Counted from the first letter of the stretch, positions 49,687 to 58,964 are shown. The stretch is DNA of 64,000 bases from Terriglobales bacterium (GCA_016201265.1 JACQDD010000116.1:1-64000), one strand, 5' to 3'. Numbers and translations are program-made. Notes: a model not told the origin generated them from the letters alone.

Positions 49687-52035
49687 GTGAATCGTACCCT
49701 CTCCAACGCCGGAGTCCTGGTGATAATCCTGCTCGCGTGGCCGTTGGGCTCGGCAGCGCAGGATCGTTCCGGCGAACTGCATCTTTCGGTCGCCGATTCC
49801 TCGGGTGCGGCCTTGGCGGCCCATGGCACGCTGATCAGCCAGGCCAACCACTTTGAGCTGAGTTTCGACACCAGCCCGACCGGCGAATACACTGCCAAGA
49901 AGCTGCCGCTGGGCAGCTACAAGTTGAGCCTGGAGCAAGCCGGCTTTGCTCCGTATGGCGCCCTGATTGAAATCCGCTCGGAACTGCCGCTGAAATTCTC
50001 GGCCGCCATGGTGGTGGCCACTGTAACCCAGACGGTCAACGTGCAGGATTCCGACACGCTGCTGGACACGATCAACATCGGCAACAGCTATCAGCTTGGC
50101 GCCGCCGTGCTGCGCGACTGGACGGCAACGGTTCCAGGACGGCAGGCCATTGACGTCGTACAAGCCCAGCCGGGCTGGCTGCTGGAGGCGAATGGGGTGC
50201 TGCATCCCCGGGGCGCCGAATACGACACACAGTATGTGGTAGACGGACTGCCGGTCCTGAACAATCGCTCGCCGGCGATATCTGCTTCCCTGGACCTGGA
50301 GGACGTGCAGTCGGTGAAGGTTTACACCTCCGGGATTCCCGCTGAGTTTGGCCGCAAGGTCGGGGGAGTGGTTGAAACCACCACGGAGCGAAATCCGGGG
50401 CGCGGTCTCCACGGCACGGTGATCCTGGGCGGAGGCAGCTTTGGCACCGGAAACGGTTACCTCGGAACAAGCTACTACAATGGCCGCAACGTATTTGGGC
50501 TGAGTGTGGAAGGGGCGCGCACCGGCCGTTTTCTCGATCCACCGGTGACGGAGAACTTCACCAATCGCGCCACCGTGGCCGGCGGCAAAGGAAGCTTTGA
50601 GCGGGACCTGACCGACAACGACCGGCTGCGCTTTTCCGTCACCTTCAATCGCTCCGGTCTTCTTGTCCCCAATGAACTCTTGCAGCAGGAAAACGGGCAG
50701 CGGCAGGACCGTAACAACCGGGAGATCTCAGGCCAAGTCGCCTATCAGCACACTTTTTCCTCCAACGTGATGGCTACGGTACAGGGACGGGTGCGGGACC
50801 TGCAGGCTGGACTGGTTTCCAACCCGCTGGCGACGCCGATCGAGGTGTTTCAGGACCGCGGGTTCCGGGAAGGCTATTTGAGCGCGACCGTCGCCGCTGC
50901 CTCCAAGCATCACGAATTGAAGGCGGGTGTGGACACAATCGCCAGCTCTGTTTATGAAAGATTCTCGTACCACATCACCAGGACCGAGATTAACGGCCAT
51001 CCGATTTTCGATCCTTCGACGCCACTGGATTTCGCATTTCACGACTCGGGGTACGACCGCGAGCAGGCGGTTTTCGTGCAGGACGCCGCGCACTTCGGCA
51101 ACCTGACTGTGAGCGCGGGAATTCGATTCGACCACTATCGTGTGCGGGTAGAGGAATCGGCCTGGAGTCCGCGTGTCGGCTTTGCCTGGTACGTGCCGAA
51201 GCTGGGCGTAGTGTTTCGCGGATCGTACGACCGGGTCTTCGGCACTCCCGCAATCGAGAACCTGTTGCTGAGTGCGTCGGCAAAAGTGCGCACGCTGGAC
51301 GAGGAAGTGTCACAGTTGCCGCTGCGGCCGGCGCGCGGCAACTATTACGAGTTAGGCGCTACCAAGGAACTGTTCCGCAAAGCGCACGTTTCGGCCAATG
51401 TCTTCCGGCGGAACATCCGCAATTTTGCCGACGATGATGTGCTGCTGAACACCGGCGTCAGCTTTCCGATCGCGATCCGCTCCGCGGATGTCTACGGGAT
51501 AGAAAGTCAACTCAGCCTGCCCCAGTGGGGACCGGTCACGGCGTGGGTCAGCTACTCTTACCAGGTTGCCGCGGTCCAGCTGCCGGTGGTTGGCGGGCTG
51601 TTTCTGGGTGAGGATGCCGCCGATGAGCTCAATTCTCATGAGCGTACCTGGAACTCCCAGGACCAACGGCACACCGCGCACGGGCAGGTGCGCTATCAGC
51701 CCTGGTCACGGTTCTGGATGGCCCTCGGCGCGTCGTACGGAACGGGGCTGCCGGTAGAACTGAGCGGGGAAGACCTCTCCACGCTGATTGCTCAGTTCGG
51801 TCCGGAGGTAGTGGACCGTGTGAACCTGGACGCAGGCCGGGTGAAGCCGTCGCTGACGGTCGATCTCTCGGCGGCGGTGGATCTGTACCGGAAAGAATCG
51901 CGCGCCCTGCGGTTGCAAGGCGACATCCGCAACCTGAATGACCGGCTGAACGTGATTAACTTCGCCAGCGTGTTTTCAGGCACTGCGATTGGCGCGCCGC
52001 GGGCGTTTTCTATGCGGCTGCGGTTTGAATATTGA
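49687..52035 (+). CDS. TonB-dependent receptor
   Basis: Outer-membrane receptor of 782 residues. Signal peptide ('VLVIILLAWPLGSAAQD'), a short carboxypeptidase-like N-domain (about 28-95, 'SPTGEYTAKKLPLGSYKLSLEQAGFAPYG'), a plug ('ASLDLEDVQSVKVYTSGIPAEFGRKVGGVVETTT'), and a beta-barrel that ends in an aromatic residue ('RAFSMRLRFEY'). It is shorter than the Oar-like receptor and closer to a classical TonB receptor length. GTG start at 49687 with AAGAAACAG upstream, a weak Shine-Dalgarno. Divergent from the MFS gene; substrate unknown. Confidence 0.87.
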   Translation: MNRTLSNAGVLVIILLAWPLGSAAQDRSGELHLSVADSSGAALAAHGTLISQANHFELSFDTSPTGEYTAKKLPLGSYKLSLEQAGFAPYGALIEIRSELPLKFSAAMVVATVTQTVNVQDSDTLLDTINIGNSYQLGAAVLRDWTATVPGRQAIDVVQAQPGWLLEANGVLHPRGAEYDTQYVVDGLPVLNNRSPAISASLDLEDVQSVKVYTSGIPAEFGRKVGGVVETTTERNPGRGLHGTVILGGGSFGTGNGYLGTSYYNGRNVFGLSVEGARTGRFLDPPVTENFTNRATVAGGKGSFERDLTDNDRLRFSVTFNRSGLLVPNELLQQENGQRQDRNNREISGQVAYQHTFSSNVMATVQGRVRDLQAGLVSNPLATPIEVFQDRGFREGYLSATVAAASKHHELKAGVDTIASSVYERFSYHITRTEINGHPIFDPSTPLDFAFHDSGYDREQAVFVQDAAHFGNLTVSAGIRFDHYRVRVEESAWSPRVGFAWYVPKLGVVFRGSYDRVFGTPAIENLLLSASAKVRTLDEEVSQLPLRPARGNYYELGATKELFRKAHVSANVFRRNIRNFADDDVLLNTGVSFPIAIRSADVYGIESQLSLPQWGPVTAWVSYSYQVAAVQLPVVGGLFLGEDAADELNSHERTWNSQDQRHTAHGQVRYQPWSRFWMALGASYGTGLPVELSGEDLSTLIAQFGPEVVDRVNLDAGRVKPSLTVDLSAAVDLYRKESRALRLQGDIRNLNDRLNVINFASVFSGTAIGAPRAFSMRLRFEY

Positions 52036-52157
52036 GGGCTCTTTCCGAAGTCCGCACCTCCAGATCTGGGAGACAGCAAACAAAGGTCCCAGAATATGCA
52101 AACAGTTGCAGACTTAGAAAAAGTGGTGCCGTTGCGAAAAGTTACATGCTATAAGAA

Positions 52158-52178
52158 AACCAGCATAAAAAGCTGGTT
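52158..52178 (+). other. small hairpin in leader of propeller gene
   Basis: AACCAGC (52158-52164) pairs with GCTGGTT (52172-52178) over an A-rich loop, about 95 bases before the next gene. It is followed by further GC-rich sequence with weak pairing. This may be the leader of that gene or a weak terminator of the receptor gene; it is not followed by a T-run. Confidence 0.3.
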
Positions 52179-52271
52179 AGCCGCTCTAGTCCTGTCTCTC
52201 CCCCGGCGCTAAAACTGCTATCTCCCAGGCGAGGCCTGCCTGGCCTATTTCTGTTTTGGAGGTAACGGCTG

Positions 52272-54479
52272 ATGACGTGCCATTTCTCATCCAGGGGGAC
52301 GGTGATGGTGGACCCTAGCGCTTGCTTGCGCTCCGCTGGGGCGAACCGCTCGAAGTCCGCCCGCATAATCTTTTCTGCTGCGCTGCTTCTGTGCCTGGCC
52401 TTGGTTTCGACTTCCTTCGCGCAAGCTCCGTTTCCGACCAGCCTCGGGGATAACGCCCGCACCGCGGCCAACACCACGGAGACGCTCCTTTCCCCAAGCA
52501 ACGTCAACAAGAACGACTTCGGACGCCTGTTCAGCTTCCCCACCGACTACGTGGCCCAGGCGCAGCCGCTCTATGTCCCGAACGTGGACATCCCGGGTAA
52601 GGGAGTGCACAACGTCGTGTATGTGGTCACGATGAAAGATACGGTGTACGCCTTCGACGCAGAAAGCAACACGGGCGATAGCGCGACGCCCTTGTGGAGC
52701 GTGAACTTCACCGACCCGGCCAATGGTATTACGACCGCCAGCGGCACGAACCTTCCCTGCGGCAACGAGGGGGGATTCCTCGAAGAGGGAATCCTGGCCA
52801 CCCCGGCCATCGATGTCGCGACGAACACGATGTATCTCGTCGCCAAGACGGACGATAACGGGACGGTCGTGCACCGCTTGCATGCACTGGATATCGCTAC
52901 CGGACAAGAAAAGCTTGGCGGCCCGGTCGTTCTTAGCGCTACCAGCACCAGCAATGCCGGGCATGTGACCGTCTTCAACAGCCTGCACCAGAAGAACCGT
53001 CCTGGGGAGTTGTTGATGAACGGCGGCGTGTATCTGGGTTTCGGTTCGAATGGATGCAACGACAGCAACACAGGATGGGTTCTCGCCTATGACGCCACCA
53101 CGTTGCAGCAGACGGGAATCTTCAATACGAATCCCGACCATGGGCTGACTTCCATCTGGCAGTCGGGCGGCGGCTTGGCGGCCGACGATGCCGGGAACCT
53201 CTACCCGTTAACGTCGGAAGGAAAGTTCGATGTCGATACTGGCGGGCAAGGCTACACCGAGGCCGTCCTCAAGCTTTCCGGGAGTTCGCTGGACCTGACC
53301 GACTACTTCATTCCGTGGGATGTGGCGTTTATCAACGCCCACGACATGGACTTGAGTGGCGGTTCACCGGTGGTGCTGCCGGATCAGGGCGGTCCGTTTC
53401 CCCATGTCCTCGTTGCCTCCGGCAAGCAGGGCACGATCTACGTCCTGAATCGCGACAACCTGGGAATGTACGCCCCCAATGACAGCCAGATCATCCAGGA
53501 ATTGGCAGGTGTCATTGGCTCCATGCGAGGCGCTCCCGCGTACTGGGACAGCAAGTTGTATTTCAGCGCGAAGGCCGACCCGCTGAAGGTGTTTTCGGTC
53601 TCGGGCGGGATGTTGTCCCCGGCTCCCGTCGTCCAGACATCCGCGAAGCTTACCGGAGCACACACTCCTGCCATTTCCGCCAACGGCAACACGGACGGGG
53701 TGGTCTGGGTGATCAATGGCGGTGGGCTCTTTGCCTACGATGCCATCACGCTGAAAATGCTTTACAACTCGAAGCAACTTGCGCGCGACGCCCTGCCCAC
53801 GGTCGGGCATTTCGCGACTCAAACCGTGGCCAATGGCAGGGTGTACGTCGCGACCCGGACTTCGCTGGAAGTTTACGGGCTCTTTCATTACATGTCCGTG
53901 GCCTCCGGAGGCGGTCAGAGCGCAACCGTCGCAACCGCTTTGCCCGCACCCATCGAGGTCCAGGCGCTGCACGCTTATACGAACCTGCCCTTTCCCGGAA
54001 TGACGGTCACCTTCAGTGATGGTGGGAAGGGCGGCGTATTCAACCCGCCGTCTGCACTAACCGACGACAGCGGCATTGCCGCCACAACCTACACGTTGCC
54101 GACGAAGTCTGGTGCGTACACGCTAACCGCGTCGGCGACAGGCTTCGGCAACCTGACCACCACCGCGACCGCGTTGCCCGGACCTCCCGTCCTCATAGTT
54201 AGCGGCGGAGGGAACAAGCAAACCGGCCCCGCTGGTTCTGTTCTCCCCGTCCCCCTCGCCGCCAAAGTGCAGGATGCCTACAAGAACGGGGTGCCCGGCA
54301 TTACCGTCACCTTTGACGACAGTGGACAAGGAGGCGTCCTGACCCCAACTTCCGCGGTCACCGATGCATTCGGAAAAGCGCGCACGACCTACCAACTGCC
54401 CAGCATCCCGGGCACGTACAAGGTCAAGGCCAGTACCCCCGGTCTCAAGACGTTCAAATTTACCGAAACCGCGCAGTAA
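52272..54479 (+). CDS. secreted beta-propeller protein with C-terminal Ig-like domains
   Basis: A 735-residue exported protein. Signal peptide ('RIIFSAALLLCLALVSTSFAQA'), then a PQQ/outer-membrane-type propeller with 'VYAFDAESNTGDSATPLWSVNF', 'HALDIATGQEKLGG' and 'IYVLNRDNLGMY' blades up to about residue 540. Two Ig-like (Big_1/filamin-like) repeats follow: 'FPGMTVTFSDGGKGGVFNPPSALTDDSG' and 'VPGITVTFDDSGQGGVLTPTSAVTDAFG' with 'TTYTLPTKSGAYTLTASA' ends. Likely a surface adhesin or matrix protein. Start could be ATG 52272 (GGAGG upstream) or ATG 52305 (GGGGG). A perfect-palindrome terminator follows. Confidence 0.8.
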   Translation: MTCHFSSRGTVMVDPSACLRSAGANRSKSARIIFSAALLLCLALVSTSFAQAPFPTSLGDNARTAANTTETLLSPSNVNKNDFGRLFSFPTDYVAQAQPLYVPNVDIPGKGVHNVVYVVTMKDTVYAFDAESNTGDSATPLWSVNFTDPANGITTASGTNLPCGNEGGFLEEGILATPAIDVATNTMYLVAKTDDNGTVVHRLHALDIATGQEKLGGPVVLSATSTSNAGHVTVFNSLHQKNRPGELLMNGGVYLGFGSNGCNDSNTGWVLAYDATTLQQTGIFNTNPDHGLTSIWQSGGGLAADDAGNLYPLTSEGKFDVDTGGQGYTEAVLKLSGSSLDLTDYFIPWDVAFINAHDMDLSGGSPVVLPDQGGPFPHVLVASGKQGTIYVLNRDNLGMYAPNDSQIIQELAGVIGSMRGAPAYWDSKLYFSAKADPLKVFSVSGGMLSPAPVVQTSAKLTGAHTPAISANGNTDGVVWVINGGGLFAYDAITLKMLYNSKQLARDALPTVGHFATQTVANGRVYVATRTSLEVYGLFHYMSVASGGGQSATVATALPAPIEVQALHAYTNLPFPGMTVTFSDGGKGGVFNPPSALTDDSGIAATTYTLPTKSGAYTLTASATGFGNLTTTATALPGPPVLIVSGGGNKQTGPAGSVLPVPLAAKVQDAYKNGVPGITVTFDDSGQGGVLTPTSAVTDAFGKARTTYQLPSIPGTYKVKASTPGLKTFKFTETAQ

Positions 54480-54502
54480 ACAGCCGTTCTGCAACCCTAA
54501 TG

Positions 54503-54530
54503 ACAAAGGCCGCTCGCGAGCGGCCTTTGT
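54503..54530. terminator. perfect 28-base palindrome terminator
   Basis: ACAAAGGCCGCTCG and its exact complement form a 14-base-pair hairpin with no loop in the strict palindrome (about ten pairs once a loop is opened), followed by CTTTG. It lies 24 bases after the propeller gene stop and can work on both strands. Confidence 0.8.
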
Positions 54531-54648
54531 CTTTGAATCCGAAGTCACAAGTGTCTCCCGATTGACTTCCCCCCCGATTCGCGGGAGACTCGGCTAGAAG
54601 CCTGCTTCTATCGCGCCACGCTCGGCAGGCCTACCGGGACATCCAGCT

Positions 54649-55923
54649 ATGCTCCCGCAACCCATGTCGTGGTCGGAGCCGCGAGAAGACGATCCGAATC
54701 CGCTCGCCCAGACGGACCTAGCCCAGGCGCTCGAGCACCAGATTGCCGCCGGTTTTCCGCCCGGTCTGGCTCTCGACCTGGTGCTCAACGAACTGGTGGT
54801 GCGGGCGGCCACGGCGACGCGGGCTAGTGCCGCAGCCTTAGCGCTCCGGCGCGGCGAAGAAATGGTTTGTCGCGCCGCCACCGGAGAGCATGCTCCCGAC
54901 CTCGGAATCCCGTTGAATACCAGCGATGGCGTGTCCGGCGCCTGTCTGCGCACGCGCCAGTCCCAGCTTTGCCTCGATACCGAAACCGACCCGCGCGTGG
55001 ACGCCGCCACCTGCCGCCGCCTGGGGATTCGTTCCATGCTCGTCGTCCCCGTCCTGGAGAGCGAGGAACTGGTCGGGGTGCTGGAGGTGTTTTCCACCAA
55101 CCCCGCGGAGTTTGTGGAGAGCGACCAGAATCTGCTGGAAATCTTTGCCCGCGAGTGTGCCCGGATCCGGCGGGCAGCGCTCGCACTGGATCAGCGCCCG
55201 GCCGCGGCGCTCCAAACCGAACGGCCCCTGCTGCCGTTCTCGAGGGGCTTCGCTTTACCGGAGCAGAAAACTCGCGCTCCGTATGAGATCTGGACGCTGG
55301 CTTTGGGAACCCTGGCCATTCTGTTGACCATCGCGCTGAGTTTCATGATCGGCTCCCGCATCGGATGGCTGGGCCGGTCGTCGTCCGGGGCGCGCAGCCC
55401 AACGGCTGCGCCCGCCGTCGAACCGACGCAAATGCCCGCTCCGCAAACTGCCGCCGCGAAGCAGTCGCCCGGGAGTTCGGGACCAACCACGAAGTCTTCG
55501 CCCGCGTCCAATGCCGGCGGACTGGTCGTTTACGAGCAGGGAAAGGTAATTTTCCGGATGAAGCCCGCGCCCCCGCAGACGGCTGCAGAGCCGGCCGCGC
55601 CCGGGTCCGGGGAAGCAACTCCCGGCGGAATTGCGCGCGTCTGGCTGGCCGCGGATCTGGCCGAAAGCCGTCTCCGTCATCGCATCGAGCCGCAGTATCC
55701 GGCCGAGGCGCTGGCCGCCCATCGTACCGGAGAGGTCGTCCTGGAAGTGCTGGTCGGTGAGGACGGCGCCGTGGCTTCGATGCGCGAGGTGAGTGGCGAT
55801 CCTCTGCTGGCGGCGGCCGCCGCCGATGCCGTCCGCACCTGGCGCTATGAGCCTTACCGCGTGCAGGGTCGTCCGGCCGAGTTCCAGACTGATGTGACCC
55901 TCAAGTTCTCGCTGCCGGACTAG
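54649..55923 (+). CDS. GAF domain - membrane helix - TonB C-terminal fusion
   Basis: A 424-residue protein joining a cytoplasmic GAF-like sensor (about 35-180; 'ALRRGEEMVCRAATGEHAPDLG', 'CRRLGIRSMLVVPVLESEELVGVLEVFS'), one membrane helix (about 219-241; 'IWTLALGTLAILLTIALSFMIG'), a Pro/Ala-rich periplasmic linker (about 245-320), and a TonB C-terminal domain ('RLRHRIEPQYPAEALAAHRTGEVVLEVLVGEDGAV' ... 'VRTWRYEPYRVQGRP'). It would put a small-molecule or redox sensor inside and an energy-transducer-like domain outside. ExbB/ExbD are not adjacent. A plausible signalling or regulated energy coupler. Confidence 0.85.
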   Translation: MLPQPMSWSEPREDDPNPLAQTDLAQALEHQIAAGFPPGLALDLVLNELVVRAATATRASAAALALRRGEEMVCRAATGEHAPDLGIPLNTSDGVSGACLRTRQSQLCLDTETDPRVDAATCRRLGIRSMLVVPVLESEELVGVLEVFSTNPAEFVESDQNLLEIFARECARIRRAALALDQRPAAALQTERPLLPFSRGFALPEQKTRAPYEIWTLALGTLAILLTIALSFMIGSRIGWLGRSSSGARSPTAAPAVEPTQMPAPQTAAAKQSPGSSGPTTKSSPASNAGGLVVYEQGKVIFRMKPAPPQTAAEPAAPGSGEATPGGIARVWLAADLAESRLRHRIEPQYPAEALAAHRTGEVVLEVLVGEDGAVASMREVSGDPLLAAAAADAVRTWRYEPYRVQGRPAEFQTDVTLKFSLPD

Positions 55924-55980
55924 CGGACCCAACCTCGAGACGCGGGGCTTTTTAGGTCCGATTACTGTAACTTGCTATCT

Positions 55981-56015
55981 GCCTGATTGTCAGGCAAGAT
56001 GTATATTCAGGCAAG
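55981..56015 (+). promoter_or_regulatory. repeat-containing operator region of the TA operon
   Basis: GCCTGA-TTG-TCAGGC (55981-55995) is an inverted repeat, and TCAGGCAAG occurs at 55990 and again at 56007, 17 bases apart. It ends just before the GGAG of the antitoxin gene. AbrB-type antitoxins commonly repress their own operon by binding such repeats. Confidence 0.5.
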
Positions 56016-56028
56016 GAGCACATCTACC

Positions 56029-56313
56029 GTGGAATCAGCAAAGGTTGGGAAACGGGGTGCGGTCATTGTTCCTGCAAGACTCCGCAAGCGCTTCGGGATT
56101 GAAGAAGGCACTCTGGTGACTGCCGAAGAAACGGAGGACGGCATCCTGATTCGCCCCGCCGTGGTCGTCCCCGTGGAGCGTTATAGTCCGGAACGCAAAG
56201 CAGAATTCCTGCTCTCGACGGCGACCAGTCCTTCCGACTACCGCCGGGCCCGCAAGCAAGTGGAGAAGCTCGGCCTGGATCCGGATTCCGTTCCCCATCA
56301 TCGGCCGGAATAA
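56029..56313 (+). CDS. AbrB/SpoVT-type antitoxin
   Basis: A 94-residue protein with an N-terminal swapped-hairpin AbrB DNA-binding domain ('SAKVGKRGAVIVPARLRKRFGIEEGTLVTAEETEDG'). The C-terminal part (about 45-94) would wrap and block the PIN toxin. Start chosen as GTG 56029, where family sequence begins and GGAG is ten bases upstream; the track start adds 14 residues through the operator repeats. Its stop codon is immediately followed by the toxin ATG (TAAATG), so the two are co-translated. Confidence 0.85.
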   Translation: MESAKVGKRGAVIVPARLRKRFGIEEGTLVTAEETEDGILIRPAVVVPVERYSPERKAEFLLSTATSPSDYRRARKQVEKLGLDPDSVPHHRPE

Positions 56314-56712
56314 ATGGATCGGCTATTTCTTGACGCCAATGTTTTATTTTCGGCGGCTTATCGGCCCGATGCCGGGTTGCTGCAACTCTGGAAGCTTCCG
56401 GATGCAGCGCTCTGCGCGTCCCACTATGCGGTCGAGGAAGCGAGAATCAATCTGGCGGAGCCGGACCAGCGCCTGCGGCTGGCGCAGCTGACAAAGCGTC
56501 TGTCCTTTTTCGATGCCATACATGGCAAATTGCCCCGAGAAATCTCGCTGCCTGAGAAGGATGTTCCTATCATGCTGTCGGCAATTGAGGCGCGGGCAAC
56601 GCATCTGTTGACCGGCGATTTTCGCCACTTCGGCCGATATTTCGGCAGGAGAATTGGGGGCGTCCTCATCCTGCCTCCAGCGGCCTATCTGAGCAGCCGT
56701 CGCGCCACCTAG
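56314..56712 (+). CDS. PIN-domain toxin (VapC-like RNase)
   Basis: A 132-residue PIN-domain ribonuclease. The acidic catalytic residues are visible: Asp in 'LFLDANVLF', Glu in 'AVEEARINL', Asp in 'LPEKDVPIM' and Asp in 'LLTGDFRHFG'. Together with the AbrB-type partner it forms a type II toxin-antitoxin module; the RNA target is unknown. It begins directly after the antitoxin stop codon. Confidence 0.88.
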   Translation: MDRLFLDANVLFSAAYRPDAGLLQLWKLPDAALCASHYAVEEARINLAEPDQRLRLAQLTKRLSFFDAIHGKLPREISLPEKDVPIMLSAIEARATHLLTGDFRHFGRYFGRRIGGVLILPPAAYLSSRRAT

Positions 56713-56748
56713 ACAACGGTCTGCTCGTCGTCGAAAACATTTTCTAAC

Positions 56749-57576
56749 CTACGAAAACGCCAGTTCCTTCGCCCGCTGCACGGCTTTCACCACGGCCTTG
56801 ATCAACGTCACACGCAGCTTGCCTTCTTCCAGTTCCATGATGCCATCAATGGTGCAGCCTGCCGGCGTGGTGACGGCGTCTTTCAGCAGCGCCGGATGAT
56901 CGCCGGTTTCGAGCACAACTCTAGCAGCCCCGAGTGTGGTCTGGGCGGCCAGCAGAGTTGAGACATCGCGCGGCAGGCCGACCTTCACGCCCGCCTCTGC
57001 CAGCGACTCGAGAATGATGTAGATATACGCCGGGCCGCTGGCTGAGAGCCCGGTCACCGCGTCCATGTGCTTTTCATCAACGATCACGGTGCGCCCCACC
57101 GCATCAAAAAACTTCGCCGCCGTATCCAGATGATGCTTCTGTGCGAAGCGTCCCTTGCAGAGCGCGGTCATCCCCGCACCCAGCACGCAAGGCGTGTTCG
57201 GCATGGCGCGCACCACCGGTACTTCGTTTTCCAGTCCGCGCTCGATCATTTCTGTCGGAACCGAAGCCGCGACGGAAATCAGCAACTGGTTGCGATTCAC
57301 GTGCGCACGGATCTCGCGGACCACATCCACGACCACCTGCGGCTTGACGCAGATAAAAATAATGTCGGCATCGCGCACCGCCTCGAGATTGTCGGTCCCG
57401 GCGTGGACCTTCAGCTTGTCTTTGAGCGCCCGCGCGCGCTCGGGATGCGCCACCGTGGTCCACGTCTGCGCGGGCGAGAGCGAGCCATCGCGCAAAAGCG
57501 CCTGCAACAGGATTCCACCGATCTTGCCGGCGCCCAGCACCGCCACTTTCTTCTTGGGAGTGACACCTCGGCCCAT
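56749..57576 (-). CDS. proC: pyrroline-5-carboxylate reductase
   Basis: A 275-residue NAD(P)H-dependent enzyme that makes proline from delta-1-pyrroline-5-carboxylate. Rossmann motif 'VAVLGAGKIGGILLQALL' at the N-terminus, 'VRAMPNTPCVLGAG' and the C-terminal dimerisation segment 'SASGPAYIYIILESLAEAGVKVGL' are all typical. Start at ATG 57576 with AGGAG seven bases upstream; the longer ORF adds 22 residues without support. Convergent with the toxin gene and downstream of the lhgO-like gene on the same strand. Confidence 0.94.
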   Translation of the reverse strand: MGRGVTPKKKVAVLGAGKIGGILLQALLRDGSLSPAQTWTTVAHPERARALKDKLKVHAGTDNLEAVRDADIIFICVKPQVVVDVVREIRAHVNRNQLLISVAASVPTEMIERGLENEVPVVRAMPNTPCVLGAGMTALCKGRFAQKHHLDTAAKFFDAVGRTVIVDEKHMDAVTGLSASGPAYIYIILESLAEAGVKVGLPRDVSTLLAAQTTLGAARVVLETGDHPALLKDAVTTPAGCTIDGIMELEEGKLRVTLIKAVVKAVQRAKELAFS

Positions 57577-57654
57577 ATTGTTTCTCCTGACAGTATGATG
57601 GTGAGTTTCCAGACTACACCACGAGGATCGCTTTTGCGGCAACGCAACGCGAGG

Positions 57655-58857
57655 TTAGTTCTGCAAAAATTGCATCGGAACGATCTTCAAAATTTCTCGT
57701 CCGATGGGCAGTGACGCGGTCGCTGCCGGTGACGGCACATTGAGCACGTGCAGGAAGCGGTCCCGGGGCACGAACTGGAAATCATCCACCAGGTTGCCGT
57801 CCGGTGCCAGTGCCATCGCCCGCACGCCCGATCCGCCCGGCACCAGATCCTCGGCGCGAACCTCGGGCAGTAGTTGCTGCAGCGAACGTACGAAGGCGCT
57901 TTTTTGCAGCGAGCGCCGATACTCCGCCAGACCGTATCGCCACTGCCGGCGGGCCATCTTGCGAAAGCCCCGATACGTGAGTGTGGCCATCGCCTCTCCG
58001 AACTTGAAATCCGTGCGCTTGTATCCTTCACGCCGCAGCGCGAGTACCGCGTTGGGACCGGCATCCACCGTCCCGGAAATACGCCGCGTGAAATGCACAC
58101 CGAGAAATGGGAAAGACGGGTCGGGCGCCGGATAAATCAGGTTTCTTACCAATCCGGCTCGCGCCGGGATCAGGTCGTAGTATTCACCGCGAAAGGGCAC
58201 GATCATGACTTCCGGATCATGCCCTGCCAGACGCGCGATCTGGTCGCTGTACAGCCCGGCGCAGTTGACCACGTAGCGCGCCGGGAAGTCTCCGGCTCGC
58301 GTCTGGATGACGGTCTCGCTGGTGGAATTGCGAAAGCCCAAAACCCCGGCGCCAGTTTTCAGTTCTGCTCCGCGCGACACGGCGATCTCCGCATACTTCC
58401 GAGCCACGTGCGCGTAATCCGTAATTCCGGTGGAGGGCACCTTGAGCGCCTGCACTCCAGCCGCGTGCGGCTCGATCTCCCGCATCGCCTCGGGCGTCAG
58501 CAGTTCGAGTCCGGCCAGACCGTTGGCCTCTCCGCGTTGCCGCAGGCCCTCCAGCCGCGCAGCTTCTTCGGAGTTGGTGGCGACGATCAGTTTGCCGCAT
58601 ACTTCGTGCGGAATGCCGTGCCGCGCGCAGAACTCCACCATCTCGCGCGCGCCCTCGACACACAGCCGCGCCTTCAACGATCCAGGCTTGTAGTACACCC
58701 CGCTGTGGATGACGCCGCTGTTGTGTCCCGTCTGGTGCTGCGCCACGCCGTTTTCTTTTTCCAGGATCAGCAGCCGCAAGTGAGGGAACTGCTCGCTCGC
58801 CTGCATGGCAACCGAAAGGCCGACAATCCCGCCGCCGATGATTGCGATGTCATGCAT
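57655..58857 (-). CDS. lhgO: L-2-hydroxyglutarate oxidase-like FAD enzyme
   Basis: A 400-residue flavoprotein of the DAO family that oxidises L-2-hydroxyglutarate to 2-oxoglutarate. FAD motif 'IAIIGGGIVGLSVAMQASEQF' at the N-terminus; 'HQTGHNSGVIHSGVYYKPGS', 'PFRGEYYDLIP' and 'FLGVHFTRRI' are LhgO signatures. It may detoxify L-2-HG from side reactions. Start at ATG 58857; the upstream ORF extension is AT-rich repeat sequence. Separated by 78 bases from proC and possibly co-transcribed. Confidence 0.9.
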   Translation of the reverse strand: MHDIAIIGGGIVGLSVAMQASEQFPHLRLLILEKENGVAQHQTGHNSGVIHSGVYYKPGSLKARLCVEGAREMVEFCARHGIPHEVCGKLIVATNSEEAARLEGLRQRGEANGLAGLELLTPEAMREIEPHAAGVQALKVPSTGITDYAHVARKYAEIAVSRGAELKTGAGVLGFRNSTSETVIQTRAGDFPARYVVNCAGLYSDQIARLAGHDPEVMIVPFRGEYYDLIPARAGLVRNLIYPAPDPSFPFLGVHFTRRISGTVDAGPNAVLALRREGYKRTDFKFGEAMATLTYRGFRKMARRQWRYGLAEYRRSLQKSAFVRSLQQLLPEVRAEDLVPGGSGVRAMALAPDGNLVDDFQFVPRDRFLHVLNVPSPAATASLPIGREILKIVPMQFLQN

Positions 58858-58862
58858 GGGAT

Positions 58863-58896
58863 TGGTAATTTTGTAATTTGGTAATTGTGTAATTTC
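58863..58896. repeat. AT-rich direct repeat upstream of lhgO
   Basis: TGGTAATTTTGTAATT and TGGTAATTGTGTAATT follow each other directly. On the minus strand they give ACCAAATTACAAAATTACC just before the lhgO start. This is strikingly AT-rich for the region. Confidence 0.6.
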
Positions 58897-58964
58897 AAAC
58901 CGCTGGCGCCAGCTTTCGATAGTACCGCATCGTGGGTGATGTGGGGACGGGCGGGGTGGTGTGG

